This document shows, piece after piece, positions 8,431 to 16,197 of a stretch of 36,321 nt of DNA (positions are counted from its first letter, which is position 1; the number at the start of each line of letters is the position of its first letter). Position numbers and translations under genes: made by a program. The notes beneath the pieces are model-generated. The model was not told the DNA's origin. It worked only from the letters and a program-made list of their open reading frames with translations, and did not search any database. Source of the stretch: Oscillospiraceae bacterium. GTDB lineage: Bacteria; Bacillota; Clostridia; Oscillospirales; CAG-272. The stretch lies in the NCBI GenBank assembly GCA_015065135.1, contig SVQY01000022.1, forward strand, positions 1 through 36,321, given 5' to 3'.

Positions 8431-9849
8431 ATGTCAAAAAAAGGGCAATTTTTGTCAAATTTACTGTTTTTGGGCGTTGGCAACGCTGTTTCTAAGCTAA
8501 CGGTATTCTTTTTGATGCCACTCTATACCGCGCAGCTGTCACCTGCGGATTTCGGCACGGTGGATATCCTGATCAATACCGCGGTGCTGTTGCTGCCGCT
8601 GATCTCTTTGGGGGCGCCGGAGGCGGTATTCCGCTTTATGGCAGGTGGTGCCCCGGCTGAGAATGTAATGGCAGTCGGGCGGCGGATGCTTTCGGTGGGG
8701 CTATCGCTTTTGCTTTTGATCCTGCCGCTTTTGAGCTTTTTTCACGTTTTGCGCCCCTATCTCGTTTATCTGTATTTTTACGTGGCTGCATCGGTGCTGC
8801 ACAGCTTTCTTGCACACGCGCTGCGGGCTGACGGCAGATACGGTGTCTATGCGCTGCAACAGACCTTTTGCACCCTGCTTACCGTGCTGCTTGCGGTGCT
8901 TTTTTTGCGAGAGCTCTCCCTTGGCGTCAAAGGCTATCTTTTGGCTGTTTTGCTGGCAGATGCCGTAACGGCGCTGCTGCTGGCAAGCTATCTGCGCTCT
9001 GTAAAGGAGTGGAGGGAGGCCACACCGTCTGCCGAGCTGCGGCGGCTGATGCTGCGTTATGCCATTCCGTTGATCCCGACCGCTACCCTTTGGTGGGCGT
9101 TGTCAGTCTCGGATCGCTATTTTTTGCTTTATTATCATGGCGAGGCAGCAAACGGTATTTATGCGGCGGCCGCAAAGCTGCCGGCGCTGCTGACCTTTGC
9201 GGCAGGGCTTTTTCTGGAGGCGTGGCATTTTGCCGCCATCAAGGAAAAGGAGGAGGGGAGAACCGCTTTGTTTGAGCGGATCTATGGCGCATTGCTGCCT
9301 TTGCTCATTACTCTGGTGGCGGCATTGATCCTGTGCGCGCGCCCCCTTGTTTCGCGTATTTTTTCACCCGGCTTTGCGGATGCGGCACTATTTGTACCGT
9401 TTCTCGCTGTTTCCGCGCTTTTTTCTGCGCTTTCCTCCTTCCTTGGCAGCGTGTACGTGGTCAAGCTGCGCTCGGGAGCCTCGCTGACCACGGCGGCTGT
9501 CGGGGTAGCAGTCAATCTGTTGCTGGATATTTGGTGGATCCCGCGCCTTGGTACGGTGGGCGCGGTGGCGGCAACGCTTTTTTCCTATTTGGCGGTCTTT
9601 TTGTGGCGTGCCGTGCATTGTAAACGCGTGATGCCGTTTGCGTTGCGCGTGGAAAAGCTGACCGTTGCCACGCTGCTGTTGCTGGTAACGGCGGCGCTTA
9701 CGGTGCGCGGTGCGTGGTGGTGGGGAATACCGACAGCGGTGCTTTCGGTGCTGCCCTTTGCCCATGAGCTGCTGGATTCGGCATTGACTTTGCTTGTTTA
9801 TGGCAAAAAAATTCTACAAAAGACGACAAAAAAACAGAAATCGTCTTGA
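8431..9849 (+). CDS. Polysaccharide flippase (Wzx/MOP superfamily membrane protein)
   Basis: A 472-residue, highly hydrophobic protein with about 12-14 predicted membrane segments. It begins with the typical FLGVGNAVSKLTVFFLMPLYTAQLSPADFG stretch of O-antigen/capsule repeat-unit flippases. It probably moves a lipid-linked glycan unit across the cytoplasmic membrane. No glycosyltransferases are next to it, so the substrate is unknown. The C-terminus is a short basic tail (KKILQKTTKKQKSS). The ATG follows an AAAGGAA site. Its TGA stop lies inside the -35 box of the next gene's promoter. Confidence 0.85.
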   Translation: MSKKGQFLSNLLFLGVGNAVSKLTVFFLMPLYTAQLSPADFGTVDILINTAVLLLPLISLGAPEAVFRFMAGGAPAENVMAVGRRMLSVGLSLLLLILPLLSFFHVLRPYLVYLYFYVAASVLHSFLAHALRADGRYGVYALQQTFCTLLTVLLAVLFLRELSLGVKGYLLAVLLADAVTALLLASYLRSVKEWREATPSAELRRLMLRYAIPLIPTATLWWALSVSDRYFLLYYHGEAANGIYAAAAKLPALLTFAAGLFLEAWHFAAIKEKEEGRTALFERIYGALLPLLITLVAALILCARPLVSRIFSPGFADAALFVPFLAVSALFSALSSFLGSVYVVKLRSGASLTTAAVGVAVNLLLDIWWIPRLGTVGAVAATLFSYLAVFLWRAVHCKRVMPFALRVEKLTVATLLLLVTAALTVRGAWWWGIPTAVLSVLPFAHELLDSALTLLVYGKKILQKTTKKQKSS

Positions 9850-9874
9850 CAATGCATAGCTTCTCCATTATAAT
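9846..9874 (+). promoter_or_regulatory. Consensus sigma-A promoter for the NhaC-type antiporter
   Basis: Perfect TTGACA, a 17-bp spacer and perfect TATAAT. The -35 box overlaps the last codon and stop of the flippase gene. The expected transcript leader is only about 25 nt, ending in the AAGGAG ribosome site. Confidence 0.88.
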
Positions 9875-9906
9875 GAGTTTACTATCTTTATTATAAGGAG
9901 ACTAAG

Positions 9907-11592
9907 ATGAAAAAGAAAACAATCATCCATCTTTCTATCCTCGCCGTTGCGCTGATCGCCATCATCGTGCTTGCGATCGTGCTGCGCAACAATGATGCGA
10001 TAGAGGGGCCCTACTATGCAACCTTTATGTCGCTGGTGCCTCCGATCATTGCGATCGCGCTGGCGCTGATCACCAAAGAGGTCTATAGCTCGCTGTTCAT
10101 CGGTGTGCTTTCGGCAGGACTGCTGTATGCCGACTTCAACGTGGTCAAGACCTTTGATGCAGTCGTAAACGAGGGTATCATTTCCGCCGTTTCGGGTACT
10201 GCGGGCATCTTCGCCTTTCTGGTGATCCTGGGTGCCATCGTTGTTCTGCTCAACAAGGCAGGCGGCTCTCAGGCCTTCGGCAGATGGGCACAGACCCACG
10301 TCAAGACCCGTATGGGCGCTATGCTTGCCACCTTTGCTCTTGGCGTACTGATCTTTGTGGACGACTACTTCAACTGCCTGACCGTAGGTAGCGTAATGCG
10401 TCCCGTAACCGATACGCACAAGATCTCCCGTACAAAGCTCGCCTATATTATTGATGCTACCGCAGCTCCCATTTGCATGATCGCTCCGGTCTCCTCCTGG
10501 GCTGCTGCCGTTTCCGAGCATGTACCGGATGGGCAGGGCATCGTGGCCTTCGTTCGCGCCATTCCTTATAACTTCTACTCGCTGCTCACCATCGTGTTTG
10601 TGATCACCATCGCGCTGATCGGCTTTGATTACGGCAAGATGCGCGGTGCAGAGATCAAGGCGCAGAAGACCGGTGATCTTGGCGCCATCGAGGCAGAGAA
10701 CGCCGACGAGGCCGAGATTCAGGGCAACCCCAAGGCTCGCGTGCTGGATCTGATCCTCCCCATTGCGGTGCTGATCGTTTCCTGCATCACCTATATGCTT
10801 TACGTTGGCGGCTTCTTTACTGCTGACAGCGGCTGCCAGTGGGATCTGATCAACGCCTTCGGTAACACCGATGCTACCGTTGCGCTGCCCCTTGGCTCGT
10901 TGGTCGCCTTCCTGATCATTGCCGTTTACCTGATCGCTCGCCGTCTGATCACCTTCAAGGTGACGATGGAAGCCATCCCGAAGGGCTTTGTAGCAATGGT
11001 TCCTGCGATCCTGATCCTGACCCTTGCTACCGCGCTGAAGAATACCACCGGCCTGCTGGGCTCCGATGCCTTCATCAAGGCTATGCTTGCCAATGCCGGC
11101 AATCTGATGTTCTTCCTGCCCGCTATCATCTTCATCGTTGCATGCCTGCTGGCATTTGCAACCGGTACCTCCTGGGGCACCTTCGGCATTCTGATCCCGA
11201 TCGTCAGCGCCGCATTTGGCGGTCTGGATACCGAGATCGCGATCATCGGTATGTCCGCTTGCCTTGCCGGTGCCGTATGCGGTGACCACTGCTCGCCCAT
11301 TTCGGATACCACCATCATGGCCTCTGCCGGTGCGCAGTGCAACCACGTGGAGCACGTTTCCACTCAGCTGCCCTATGCCATTACGGTTGCAGCCGTTTCC
11401 TTCGTTGCTTACATCATCGCAGGTGCTCTGCAGCTGGCCAACATCAAGTGGTGGGTATCTCTGCCTATCGCCATTGGTCTGATGATCGGTACCATCTTTG
11501 TGATCCGTATCATCGTGAACAAGAGAAAGCCTGCTGACGGCGATGAGGCTCCTGCTGCTGAGGAGACTGCACCCGTCACCGAGGAAGCATAA
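9907..11592 (+). CDS. NhaC-family Na+/H+ (or organic ion/H+) antiporter
   Basis: A 561-residue polytopic membrane protein. The N-terminal half has VPPIIAIALALITKEVY and VFVDDYFNCLTVGSVMRPVTD (the conserved DD pair of the family) and the C-terminal half has GDHCSPISDTTIMASAGA, the typical NhaC-family signature. Relatives exchange Na+ for H+, or couple Na+/H+ to malate and lactate, and the sequence does not decide between these. A charged cytoplasmic loop (about residues 250-275) and an acidic C-terminal tail rich in Ala, Glu and Pro are visible. A perfect-consensus promoter suggests high constitutive expression. AT-rich sequence and the rplS promoter follow. Confidence 0.88.
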   Translation: MKKKTIIHLSILAVALIAIIVLAIVLRNNDAIEGPYYATFMSLVPPIIAIALALITKEVYSSLFIGVLSAGLLYADFNVVKTFDAVVNEGIISAVSGTAGIFAFLVILGAIVVLLNKAGGSQAFGRWAQTHVKTRMGAMLATFALGVLIFVDDYFNCLTVGSVMRPVTDTHKISRTKLAYIIDATAAPICMIAPVSSWAAAVSEHVPDGQGIVAFVRAIPYNFYSLLTIVFVITIALIGFDYGKMRGAEIKAQKTGDLGAIEAENADEAEIQGNPKARVLDLILPIAVLIVSCITYMLYVGGFFTADSGCQWDLINAFGNTDATVALPLGSLVAFLIIAVYLIARRLITFKVTMEAIPKGFVAMVPAILILTLATALKNTTGLLGSDAFIKAMLANAGNLMFFLPAIIFIVACLLAFATGTSWGTFGILIPIVSAAFGGLDTEIAIIGMSACLAGAVCGDHCSPISDTTIMASAGAQCNHVEHVSTQLPYAITVAAVSFVAYIIAGALQLANIKWWVSLPIAIGLMIGTIFVIRIIVNKRKPADGDEAPAAEETAPVTEEA

Positions 11593-11620
11593 AAAACTTT
11601 AAAAAAATTTAAAAAAAGTC

Positions 11621-11649
11621 TTGCATTTTGCAGGATGTTGTGATATAAT
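11621..11649 (+). promoter_or_regulatory. Promoter for rplS
   Basis: TTGCAT, a 17-bp spacer and a perfect TATAAT. The start of transcription would fall near 11656, leaving a leader of about 80 nt. Confidence 0.75.
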
Positions 11650-11655
11650 ACACGT

Positions 11656-11735
11656 TGTGTGTGTTTGCACAAAAATATAAGGGTGGTCCGCTGCGAAGCT
11701 CTGCATGAACATCCGGATCTTAAGGAGGCCATAAA
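11656..11735 (+). ncRNA. Candidate L19 ribosomal protein leader
   Basis: The roughly 80-nt leader contains GGTCCGCTGC and, further on, CATCCGGATC just before the AAGGAGG site. TCCG and CGGA can pair and bring the ribosome site close to the hairpin base. An autoregulatory L19 leader is known upstream of rplS in Bacillota, and the position and GGTCCGCTG motif fit it. The structure was judged by eye only. Confidence 0.45.
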
Positions 11736-12080
11736 ATGAACTTGATTCAGGCTTTTACAAATGAGCAGCTTAAGGAAGAGGTACCGGTAATTCGCATTGG
11801 TGACACCGTGCGCATCCACAACAAGATCGTTGAGGGTACCAAAGAAAGAATTCAGCTTTTCGAGGGCACCGTTATCGCCAAGCACGGCGGCGGTATCTCC
11901 GAGACCTTCACTGTAAGACGCGTTTCCTACGGTGTCGGCGTGGAGAAGACCTTCCCCCTCCATTCGCCCAACGTGGCAAAGGTTGATGTGATCCGTGTGG
12001 CAAAGGTTCGCCGCGCAAAGCTTTACTACCTGCGTGATCGCGTTGGTAAGGCTTCCAAGGTTAAGGAAAAGATCCAGTAA
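11736..12080 (+). CDS. rplS: 50S ribosomal protein L19
   Basis: A 114-residue ribosomal protein located at the 30S-50S interface. The family signature is clear: [23 protein letters not shown], then the block containing [11 protein letters not shown], and the basic end [23 protein letters not shown]. The gene is transcribed from its own promoter with a leader that may be autoregulatory, and ends at a strong hairpin. It is not accompanied by rpsP, rimM or trmD, its usual partners in Bacillota. Confidence 0.97.
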   Translation: MNLIQAFTNEQLKEEVPVIRIGDTVRIHNKIVEGTKERIQLFEGTVIAKHGGGISETFTVRRVSYGVGVEKTFPLHSPNVAKVDVIRVAKVRRAKLYYLRDRVGKASKVKEKIQ

Positions 12081-12094
12081 TTTTTCCTTGCCGC

Positions 12095-12132
12095 ATACAA
12101 AAGGCAGTCGTGCAAGCGACTGCCTTTTGTAT
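12095..12132 (+). terminator. Terminator of rplS
   Basis: A 16-bp perfect stem (ATACAAAAGGCAGTCG and its complement) around a 6-nt loop TGCAAG, with a TTTTGTAT right arm. Confidence 0.88.
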
Positions 12133-12186
12133 TGCAAGCGTATATTGCGTTTCTTTGGAACTTTATTGCTCTTTTTAAGAAAGCTC

Positions 12187-12215
12187 TTGCAAAAAAGAGG
12201 CAAATAAGGTATCCT
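12187..12215 (+). promoter_or_regulatory. Candidate promoter for the ROK kinase–GH2 operon
   Basis: TTGCAA, a 17-bp spacer and TATCCT, 32 bp before the ATG. The match is moderate. Confidence 0.45.
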
Positions 12216-12247
12216 ATTGATAATGAAGCAAAGTAAGGTGAGGTTTT

Positions 12248-13201
12248 ATGTTGGTAGGCTTTGATATTGGCGGCACCAAGTGTGCCGTTTGCGTTGGAGA
12301 AGAAGTAAACGGTGTGATGCGCGTGGCGGAAAAGAAGGTCATTCCCACCGATCTTTCGGTTGGACCCTATGGAATGATCGATCGTATGTGCGCGCTTGCC
12401 GAGGAAATGACCGACGATCTGTCGGTGATCGGTATTTCCTGCGGCGGTCCGCTCAATTCCAGAACAGGCGTGATCCTGTCTCCGCCCAATCTGCGCGGTT
12501 GGGATGAGGTCGAGATCGTCAAGTATCTGGAGAATAAGTATCACGGCAAGGTGGCACTGCAGAACGATGCCAATGCTTGCGCGCTGGCAGAATGGAAATG
12601 GGGTGCGGGAAAAGGCACCGAAAATATGGTGTTTCTGACCTTTGGCACCGGTATGGGTGCCGGTATTATTGCGAATGGACAGATGCTGGACGGCGCCTGC
12701 GGCTTTGGCGGCGAGGTGGGTCATCTGCGCCTGGACGATCACGGCCCCGTGGGCTTTGGCAAGGAGGGCTCCTTTGAGGGCTTTTGCAGCGGTAGCGGTC
12801 TTGCCCAGATCGGCAGAACGCTGGCCATGGAGCAGATCCAATGCGGCAGGCCCACCGCCTATTGCAGATCCTACGACGAGCTGCCTGCGGTGACCGCAAA
12901 AAGCATTGCTGAGGCGGCGTATGCGGGGGATGAGACCGCGATCAAGGCTTATCGCGTTTGCGGCACATACCTTGGTAAGGGGCTTTCCTTGCTGGTGGAT
13001 ATCCTGAACCCCGAGGTCATCGTGATCGGCAGCGTATTTGCTCGCTCCGAGGATCTGTTGCGCCCCACCATGGAGGCGGAAATGAAAAAGGAATGCATCC
13101 CGTACTCGCTGGAGGTCTGCCGCGTGGTGCCCGCCGCCCTTGGCGAGAGCATCGGAGACCTGGCCGCCCTGGCGGTTGCTGCCGAGGCGACGAAGCATTA
13201 A
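12248..13201 (+). CDS. ROK family sugar kinase with a cysteine-free zinc-motif region
   Basis: A 317-residue ROK protein, probably phosphorylating a hexose or hexosamine in the cytosol. ATP-binding motif DIGGTK is at residues 6-11, the catalytic Asp is D107 in QNDANACALAE, and FGTGMGAGI is near 132. The EVGH block (156-159) is conserved, but the following region, normally CxCGxxGCxE, reads VGFGKEGSFE: V168, F170 and S175 replace the three zinc cysteines. Only the histidine and E177 remain. There is no N-terminal helix-turn-helix, so it is a kinase rather than a NagC/XylR-type repressor. It lies 11 bp upstream of the GH2 gene and most likely phosphorylates a sugar released by that enzyme. Confidence 0.85.
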   Translation: MLVGFDIGGTKCAVCVGEEVNGVMRVAEKKVIPTDLSVGPYGMIDRMCALAEEMTDDLSVIGISCGGPLNSRTGVILSPPNLRGWDEVEIVKYLENKYHGKVALQNDANACALAEWKWGAGKGTENMVFLTFGTGMGAGIIANGQMLDGACGFGGEVGHLRLDDHGPVGFGKEGSFEGFCSGSGLAQIGRTLAMEQIQCGRPTAYCRSYDELPAVTAKSIAEAAYAGDETAIKAYRVCGTYLGKGLSLLVDILNPEVIVIGSVFARSEDLLRPTMEAEMKKECIPYSLEVCRVVPAALGESIGDLAALAVAAEATKH

Positions 13202-13212
13202 AGGAGAGGACA

Positions 13213-15549
13213 ATGGAAAAGAGAATTGAAATTCAGAACTGGCGGCTTTTGCTTGCCCCCAATGCCGACGTTAAAAAAAGCGACTTTGAGCCTACGGCGA
13301 TCGCCCAGTTGGAGGCAGCCCCTTATCTGAAGCTTCCGGCAACCGTTCCCGGTTGTATGGAGCTGGATCTTTGCAAGGCAGGGCTTGCCCCCGATCCTTA
13401 CTTTGGCAAGAATCCGCTTGTCTATCGGCAGTACGAAAATCGTCACCTTTATTACTATACCACCTTTGATTGCGACGATGCTTCGGCAGGACAGCTGTTT
13501 TTACAATTTGAGGGCATCGATACAAAGGCGAAGATCCTGCTGAACGGTCGGTGTGTGGGCTATGCAGACAATATGCTGATCGGGCACAGCTTCTTTGTGG
13601 GTGGCGCGCTGAAGGAGAAGGGAAACGAGCTGATCGTGCATATCGAGCCCACCATGATCGCCGCGCGCAACGTGGAGCTGACACCTCTCAACCGTACTCA
13701 GTATTACAATCAGGCATCCCTTGCCTATCGCAAGGCGGCGTATATGTTCGGTTGGGATATTATGCCGCGCTTTGTGTCGGGCGGACTTTGGAAGCCTGTC
13801 TATCTTGTGCAAAAATCCGACGAAAGGTTGGAGCAGTTCTATCTCTATACCGTTGCGGTTAACACCGAGAAAAAGCTCGCCAATATGACGGCGTTTGTGG
13901 AGTTCAAGACCGATGCGGACTATCTGGACGATCTGCGCATCACCATCGACGGCGTGTGCGGTGACAGCTGCTTCCACAAGGAAAAGCGGCCCTACCATGT
14001 GTTCGAAAACATCGGCATCAAGCTGGAGAATGCCAAGCTCTGGTATCCCAAAAATTACGGCGAGCAGCCTCTCTACGACGTGACCTTCCGCCTGTGGCGC
14101 GGCGAGGAGCTTTTGGATGAAAAGTCCTTCCGCTTCGGCGTGCGCGTGATCGAATTGGAGCGCACCTCCACGCTGGATGCCGAGGGCAACGGCAAATTCG
14201 GCTTTATCGTCAACGGGCAGCGCGTGTTCTGTCTTGGTACCAACTGGGTGCCGTTGGACGCCTTCCCGTGCCGCCATAAGGAGCGGTTGCCCAAGGCGTT
14301 GGAGCTGTTGGAGGAAAGCGGCTGTAATATGGTGCGCTGCTGGGGCGGCAATGTCTATGAGGACGATGCCTTCTATGATTTCTGCGACGAAAAGGGTATC
14401 ATGATCTGGCAGGATTTCGGCATGGGCTGCGCCATTTATCCGGAAATGAACGAAATGTTCCTGATGGATCTGAAAAATGAAGCCATTGCCGTGGTCAAGC
14501 GGTTGCGCCATCACGCCGCCCTTGCCCTTTGGGCAGGCGACAACGAGGTGGACGTGTTCTTCCGCAGCTGGATGCGAACCCTGTTGGATCCTAACGACAA
14601 TCCCGCTACGCGCAGAGTTCTGCCCGAGGTGGTGAGAAATTACGATATTGCGCGCCCTTATATTCCGTCCTCCCCCTACGTGGATAGCGTTGCCTTTGAG
14701 AGCCGCGCCAAGACACCCGAGGACCATCTCTGGGGCCCTCGCGACTACTTCAAGGGCAAGTATTATAAGGGAGCAAAGTCCTGCTTTGCCTCCGAGATCG
14801 GCTACCACGGTTGTCCTTCGCCGGAGAGTCTGAAAAAGTTCATCTCCGAGGGTCAGCTCTATCCCGTTTTGAACGAAAAGGATCAGGGCACCCCCGAGTA
14901 TCTGGTGCACGCCGCATCGATGGATACCGATCCCGCCTCGCCCTACGCCTATCGCATTCCGCTGATGGTCAAGCAGGTACGTACTCTCTTTGGCGGTGAG
15001 GCGGACAACCTCACCGACTTCGCCAAGCAAAGCCAGATCTCCCAGGCCGAGGCGAAGAAGTATTTCATCGAAAAATTCCGCGTGGGCAAGCCTCATCGCA
15101 CCGGTATCATTTGGTGGAACCTGCTGGACGGCTGGCCCCAGGTCTCGGATGCGGTGATCGACTGGTATTACTGCAAAAAGCTGGCGTTCCCCTTCATCAA
15201 ACGCTCTCAGCAGCAGTTGTGCCTCATCATGGACGAGCCGGAAAAGGGCAAAATGCGCCTCTTTGCGGTGCAGGACGGCGGCAAGGAGCAGCGGATCACC
15301 TATACCGTGCGGGATGTGCTGGCCGACAAGGTGCTGCTCTCCGGCACGGCTACTGTCGCACCCGAAAGCGCAGCAGTCATTGCGGCGCTGCCCGAAATGA
15401 CCGATCTTCACTTCCTGTTCATCGAGTGGCAGACTGAGGATGGCAGGTGCGGTCGCAATCATTTCACCACCAAGACCTTGGATATCTCCTATGCGGATTA
15501 CCTTTGCGCACTGCAAAAATCCGATATGGATGAATTTGAAGGATTTTGA
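13213..15549 (+). CDS. Glycoside hydrolase family 2, beta-mannosidase-like
   Basis: A 778-residue cytosolic glycosidase with no signal peptide. The N-terminal sugar-binding domain has TVPGCMELDL and DPYFGKNPLVY, which resemble beta-mannosidases more than beta-galactosidases. An Ig-like domain follows, then the barrel: GTNWVPLDAFP, NMVRCWGGNVYEDDAFYDFCDEKGIMIWQDF, the putative acid/base E445 in WAGDNEVD, and the putative nucleophile E528 in FASEIGYHG. The canonical mannosidase block GNNE reads GDNE here, with the Asn-Glu pair kept. The ATG at 13213 is chosen for its AAGGAGAGGAC ribosome site; an upstream in-frame start at 13093 would overlap the kinase gene. Beta-mannosidase is the best guess; a related GH2 specificity is possible. 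Confidence 0.85.
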   Translation: MEKRIEIQNWRLLLAPNADVKKSDFEPTAIAQLEAAPYLKLPATVPGCMELDLCKAGLAPDPYFGKNPLVYRQYENRHLYYYTTFDCDDASAGQLFLQFEGIDTKAKILLNGRCVGYADNMLIGHSFFVGGALKEKGNELIVHIEPTMIAARNVELTPLNRTQYYNQASLAYRKAAYMFGWDIMPRFVSGGLWKPVYLVQKSDERLEQFYLYTVAVNTEKKLANMTAFVEFKTDADYLDDLRITIDGVCGDSCFHKEKRPYHVFENIGIKLENAKLWYPKNYGEQPLYDVTFRLWRGEELLDEKSFRFGVRVIELERTSTLDAEGNGKFGFIVNGQRVFCLGTNWVPLDAFPCRHKERLPKALELLEESGCNMVRCWGGNVYEDDAFYDFCDEKGIMIWQDFGMGCAIYPEMNEMFLMDLKNEAIAVVKRLRHHAALALWAGDNEVDVFFRSWMRTLLDPNDNPATRRVLPEVVRNYDIARPYIPSSPYVDSVAFESRAKTPEDHLWGPRDYFKGKYYKGAKSCFASEIGYHGCPSPESLKKFISEGQLYPVLNEKDQGTPEYLVHAASMDTDPASPYAYRIPLMVKQVRTLFGGEADNLTDFAKQSQISQAEAKKYFIEKFRVGKPHRTGIIWWNLLDGWPQVSDAVIDWYYCKKLAFPFIKRSQQQLCLIMDEPEKGKMRLFAVQDGGKEQRITYTVRDVLADKVLLSGTATVAPESAAVIAALPEMTDLHFLFIEWQTEDGRCGRNHFTTKTLDISYADYLCALQKSDMDEFEGF

Positions 15550-15559
15550 TCTTAAAAGC

Positions 15560-15600
15560 AAAAAGGCTCCACAGTCGCCATGCGACTGGGGAGCCTTTTT
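15560..15600. terminator. Bidirectional terminator between the GH2 and RpiB-like genes
   Basis: AAAAAGGCTCC and CAGTCGC pair with GCGACTG and GGAGCCTTTTT around a short loop. It sits 10 bp after the GH2 stop and 8 bp from the stop of the convergent isomerase gene, so it serves both. Confidence 0.87.
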
Positions 15601-15608
15601 CACTTGCG

Positions 15609-16178
15609 TCAGTCCTTGGTTTCAAGCTTGAGGGGATAATCGCCCAGATGCTCGACCTTGAAGCCGTTCTTTTTGAAGGTCTCATAGTCAAAGGCGTCCA
15701 GCTCATCCATGGCCAGCTTGTGGAACTCATAGAAATTGTGCCACCATTCGTAGCCCGAGCCAAGCTCTGCGTTCAGATAAGCATCTGCGATGTCGCAGCC
15801 CATGGCGGGTGCTACGTAGAAGGCGCCCATCGCCAGTACATTGACACCGTTGCCGGTGATGGCGCGGAGGGCTGCGGGAACGCTTTCCACAACGCCTGCG
15901 TGCACGCGGGGGCACTTGGAGGCGGCAATATGGATACCCATACCGGTGCCGCAGAAGAGCAGGGCACGCTCAAAGTTGCCCTCTGAGATCTGCGCGCCAA
16001 CGCGCAGACCAACGCGGTGGAACATATTTTCGGTGTCGTCGGGGTCGCTGTCGACGGTCACACCCATATCGGTGACGGTCCAACCCTTGGCCTTCAGATG
16101 CGCGACGACTGCCTCCTTCAGGGGGAAGCCCGCAAAGTCGGCACCAACCAGAATCTGCTTGTCCTTGATCGTTTTCAT
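15609..16178 (-). CDS. RpiB/LacA/LacB family sugar-phosphate isomerase, atypical
   Basis: A 189-residue member of the RpiB/LacAB fold. The N-terminal GADFAGFPLKE (residues 12-21) and FCGTGMGIHIAASK (75-88, with C76 at the position of the RpiB active-site Cys) are recognisable. However, the His of the usual D-H-A-G-F is Phe15, the R-E-H-N block is replaced by RAITGNG (105-111), and there is a C-terminal extension compared with the usual length of about 150. It may therefore act on a substrate other than ribose 5-phosphate. It lies 19 bp downstream of the rhamnosidase gene with an AAAGGAG site and is surely in the same operon, which suggests it processes a sugar phosphate from glycoside breakdown. 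Confidence 0.8.
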   Translation of the reverse strand: MKTIKDKQILVGADFAGFPLKEAVVAHLKAKGWTVTDMGVTVDSDPDDTENMFHRVGLRVGAQISEGNFERALLFCGTGMGIHIAASKCPRVHAGVVESVPAALRAITGNGVNVLAMGAFYVAPAMGCDIADAYLNAELGSGYEWWHNFYEFHKLAMDELDAFDYETFKKNGFKVEHLGDYPLKLETKD

Positions 16179-16197
16179 CGTTTTTCTCCTTTATTGA

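Noticed and set aside
13501-15603. A 700-codon open frame on the minus strand opposite the GH2 gene
   Set aside because: It is a by-product of the codon bias of the GH2 gene; the plus-strand frame has full family motifs and this one has none. The same applies to the long minus-strand frames opposite tgt, the antiporter and recN, and the plus-strand frame opposite pckA.
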